Shown here: one piece after another, positions 62,779 to 64,000 of the stretch
Layout: every line of letters begins with the position of its first letter
Position numbering within the stretch: position 1 is the first letter of the stretch
Assembly (NCBI RefSeq): GCF_000416985.1
Contig: NZ_ATDL01000020.1
Span: forward strand, 62,001-126,000
Direction: 5' to 3'
Origin: Sphingobacterium paucimobilis HER1398
GTDB taxonomy: Bacteria > Bacteroidota > Bacteroidia > Sphingobacteriales > Sphingobacteriaceae
Length of the DNA: 64,000 bases
Program-made: the position numbers and the translations under genes
The notes under the pieces: generated by a model
Database searches by the model: none
Seen by the model: the letters and a program-made list of their open reading frames with translations, nothing else
Told to the model about the DNA's origin: nothing

Positions 62779-64000
62779 ATGAAGGCAACCTATATCGATT
62801 ACAAAGACACAAATAGTTTTTCTAAAACACTTCTGGGATATTTGGCTGGAAACGAAGATCTCCGTTCTTTCTACGGGAATGAGCCAGATATGGAGGGCTT
62901 TGAAGCTCAAATGGAATTGAAGTCTTCCTTTGCGCATAGAAAGATATTGGTGGAGACTCTTCAGAAGCAATATACAGGATTACTTGAAGAAGCCGCTGAG
63001 GTCGAGAAAAATATCAATCTGCTAAAGGAGAATAGTACATTTACGGTTACTACCGGGCATCAGCTCAATATTTTTACGGGGCCACTGTACTTTATTTTTA
63101 AAATAGCGTGTGCAATCCGATTGGCTAAAGATCTGAAAGAACGCTTTCCGAACAAGGATTTTGTTCCTGTGTATTGGATGGCTACTGAAGACCACGATTT
63201 TAAAGAAATAAACAATACGCGTGTATACGGCAAGAAAATAGTTTGGGACGTGCCTCGGGAATCTGGGACGGGACGTATGGACACGAGGTCGATGGCAGAT
63301 GTTGTAAAACAGTACTGTGGCATGCTGGGACTATCCGAAAATTCGGCTCGGCTGACACATATTGTTGAAGGGGCTTATTTGGAGGGACGGAGTCTCGCTG
63401 ATGCAACACGTTTTTTGGTACATCAGCTTTTTAAAACATATGGGCTTGTTATTTTAGATGCGGACAGTACTGCGCTGAAACAGTTGTATGCGCCGATCAT
63501 CAAAGAGGATATTTTGTATGAAAAAAGCTTTCAAGCTATTTCAAATACATCTTCATTACTAGAATCAAGTGGATATACAGCTCAAGTATATGCACGCCCC
63601 TGTAATTTTTTCTATCTCACAGATGAGTTTAGGGAACGTATAGAGAAAACTGCGAGTGGCGATTTTGAAGTTTTGCACCAAGGAATTTATTTTACTCCCC
63701 AACAATTAGAGGAGGAAATCCAAAGACACCCGGAAAGATTCAGTCCCAATGTGGTGATGCGGCCTTTGTACCAAGAGGTTGTTCTGCCTAATCTGGCCTA
63801 TATAGGGGGCGGGGCTGAAATCGTATATTGGTTGCAGCTAAAGGCTAATTTTGATCAATATGGAGTTCCGTTTCCAATACTTGTGCCCCGTAACTCGGCT
63901 CTGATAACTGAAGATAATGTGGTGAGTAAGATATACAGGTTGAATCTCACATTTAAAAGCGTTTTTAAATCTACTGCAGCCTTGCAGAATGAATATGTAA
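62779..64000 (+). CDS. bshC: Bacillithiol synthase BshC (3' end cut by window)
   Basis: Putative cysteine ligase for the last step of bacillithiol synthesis, joining Cys to GlcN-malate. 407 residues are seen, from ATG 62779 to the window end with no stop; the family is about 530 residues. The signature TVTTGHQLNIFTGPLYFIFK is near residues 92-111, followed by FVPVYWMATEDHDFKEINN and, later, VVMRPLYQEVVLPNLAYIGG. The bshA and bshB partner genes are not in the window. The 126-bp gap before it has a weak TATTTTCG box at 62750-62757. Confidence 0.95.
   Translation, partial: MKATYIDYKDTNSFSKTLLGYLAGNEDLRSFYGNEPDMEGFEAQMELKSSFAHRKILVETLQKQYTGLLEEAAEVEKNINLLKENSTFTVTTGHQLNIFTGPLYFIFKIACAIRLAKDLKERFPNKDFVPVYWMATEDHDFKEINNTRVYGKKIVWDVPRESGTGRMDTRSMADVVKQYCGMLGLSENSARLTHIVEGAYLEGRSLADATRFLVHQLFKTYGLVILDADSTALKQLYAPIIKEDILYEKSFQAISNTSSLLESSGYTAQVYARPCNFFYLTDEFRERIEKTASGDFEVLHQGIYFTPQQLEEEIQRHPERFSPNVVMRPLYQEVVLPNLAYIGGGAEIVYWLQLKANFDQYGVPFPILVPRNSALITEDNVVSKIYRLNLTFKSVFKSTAALQNEYV

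Noticed and set aside
63060..63409. Minus-strand ORFs inside bshC
   Set aside because: They are antisense to the clear bacillithiol synthase reading frame, which is open from 62779 to the window end.
1..64000. CRISPR arrays, insertion sequences, integrase or phage genes, rRNA genes
   Set aside because: I looked for spaced direct repeats, transposase or integrase motifs, terminal repeats and rRNA sequence and saw none.

Overview
The window reads as a chromosomal segment of a Bacteroidota bacterium, most likely of the Sphingobacteriaceae (Sphingobacterium or Pedobacter type). This rests on three SusC/SusD pairs, many lipoprotein signal peptides, a FecR-type sigma/anti-sigma pair, several TAnnTTTG promoter elements, few clear Shine-Dalgarno sites, a bacillithiol gene (bshC) and a tRNA gene with no encoded CCA. 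The genus call is inferred from general protein resemblance, not from a search. I saw no insertion sequence, prophage, CRISPR array, rRNA or replication origin.

Layout. (1) 1-7811: the 3' part of a SusC gene, then SusD, a DUF4843 lipoprotein, a PKD-like lipoprotein and a TlpA-like thioredoxin, closed by a terminator. The decayed remnant of an ECF sigma gene (7952-8184) and a Pr6Pr-type membrane protein follow. (2) 9040-19263: ECF sigma factor, FecR anti-sigma, STN-bearing SusC, SusD, then three exported hydrolases: a calcineurin-like phosphoesterase, a DUF5689 + phosphodiester glycosidase (NAGPA-like) protein and a metallo-beta-lactamase-fold hydrolase. I read this as a utilisation locus for a phosphate-bearing glycan. 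(3) 19330-37375: a divergent GntR/FadR-type regulator and a sialic-acid operon of twelve genes of about 17 kb: SusC, SusD, a degenerate SGNH + LamG lipoprotein, sialidase + LamG, a second sialidase, sialic acid lyase, mutarotase, MFS transporter, two-domain sialate O-acetylesterase, N-acylglucosamine 2-epimerase and a third sialidase. A textbook promoter and a perfect 17-bp palindrome lie before SusC. (4) 37505-48818: a second TlpA-like protein, a PAS/histidine-phosphoacceptor protein with no ATPase domain beside a one-domain response regulator, an AraC regulator, oleate hydratase, a 3-hydroxyacyl-CoA dehydrogenase, aquaporin Z, three membrane-anchored proteins of unknown function, YbaK and an aldo/keto reductase. 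(5) 48985-64000: two MFS transporters, a GntR regulator with matching operator-like sites before itself and before the Fsr-like exporter, tRNA-Glu, purD, an MG2 + orphan-plug protein, an enoyl-CoA isomerase and 2,4-dienoyl-CoA reductase pair, a lipoprotein, a phosphosugar mutase, a NUDIX hydrolase, a conserved protein of unknown function, and bshC, cut by the window end.

How it works together. In the sialic-acid operon, surface lipoprotein sialidases and esterases would free and de-acetylate sialic acid, SusC/SusD could import sialylated glycans or the free sugar, NanM would speed anomer exchange, the MFS carrier would take sialic acid across the inner membrane, the lyase would give ManNAc plus pyruvate, and the epimerase would give GlcNAc. 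No GlcNAc kinase lies in the window. Oleate hydratase, the enoyl-CoA isomerase and the dienoyl-CoA reductase point to handling of unsaturated fatty acids. The most interesting less-known parts are the phosphoglycan-type locus, the dead-looking SGNH-LamG protein, the kinase-less two-component pair and the three-gene unknown operon with its palindrome.
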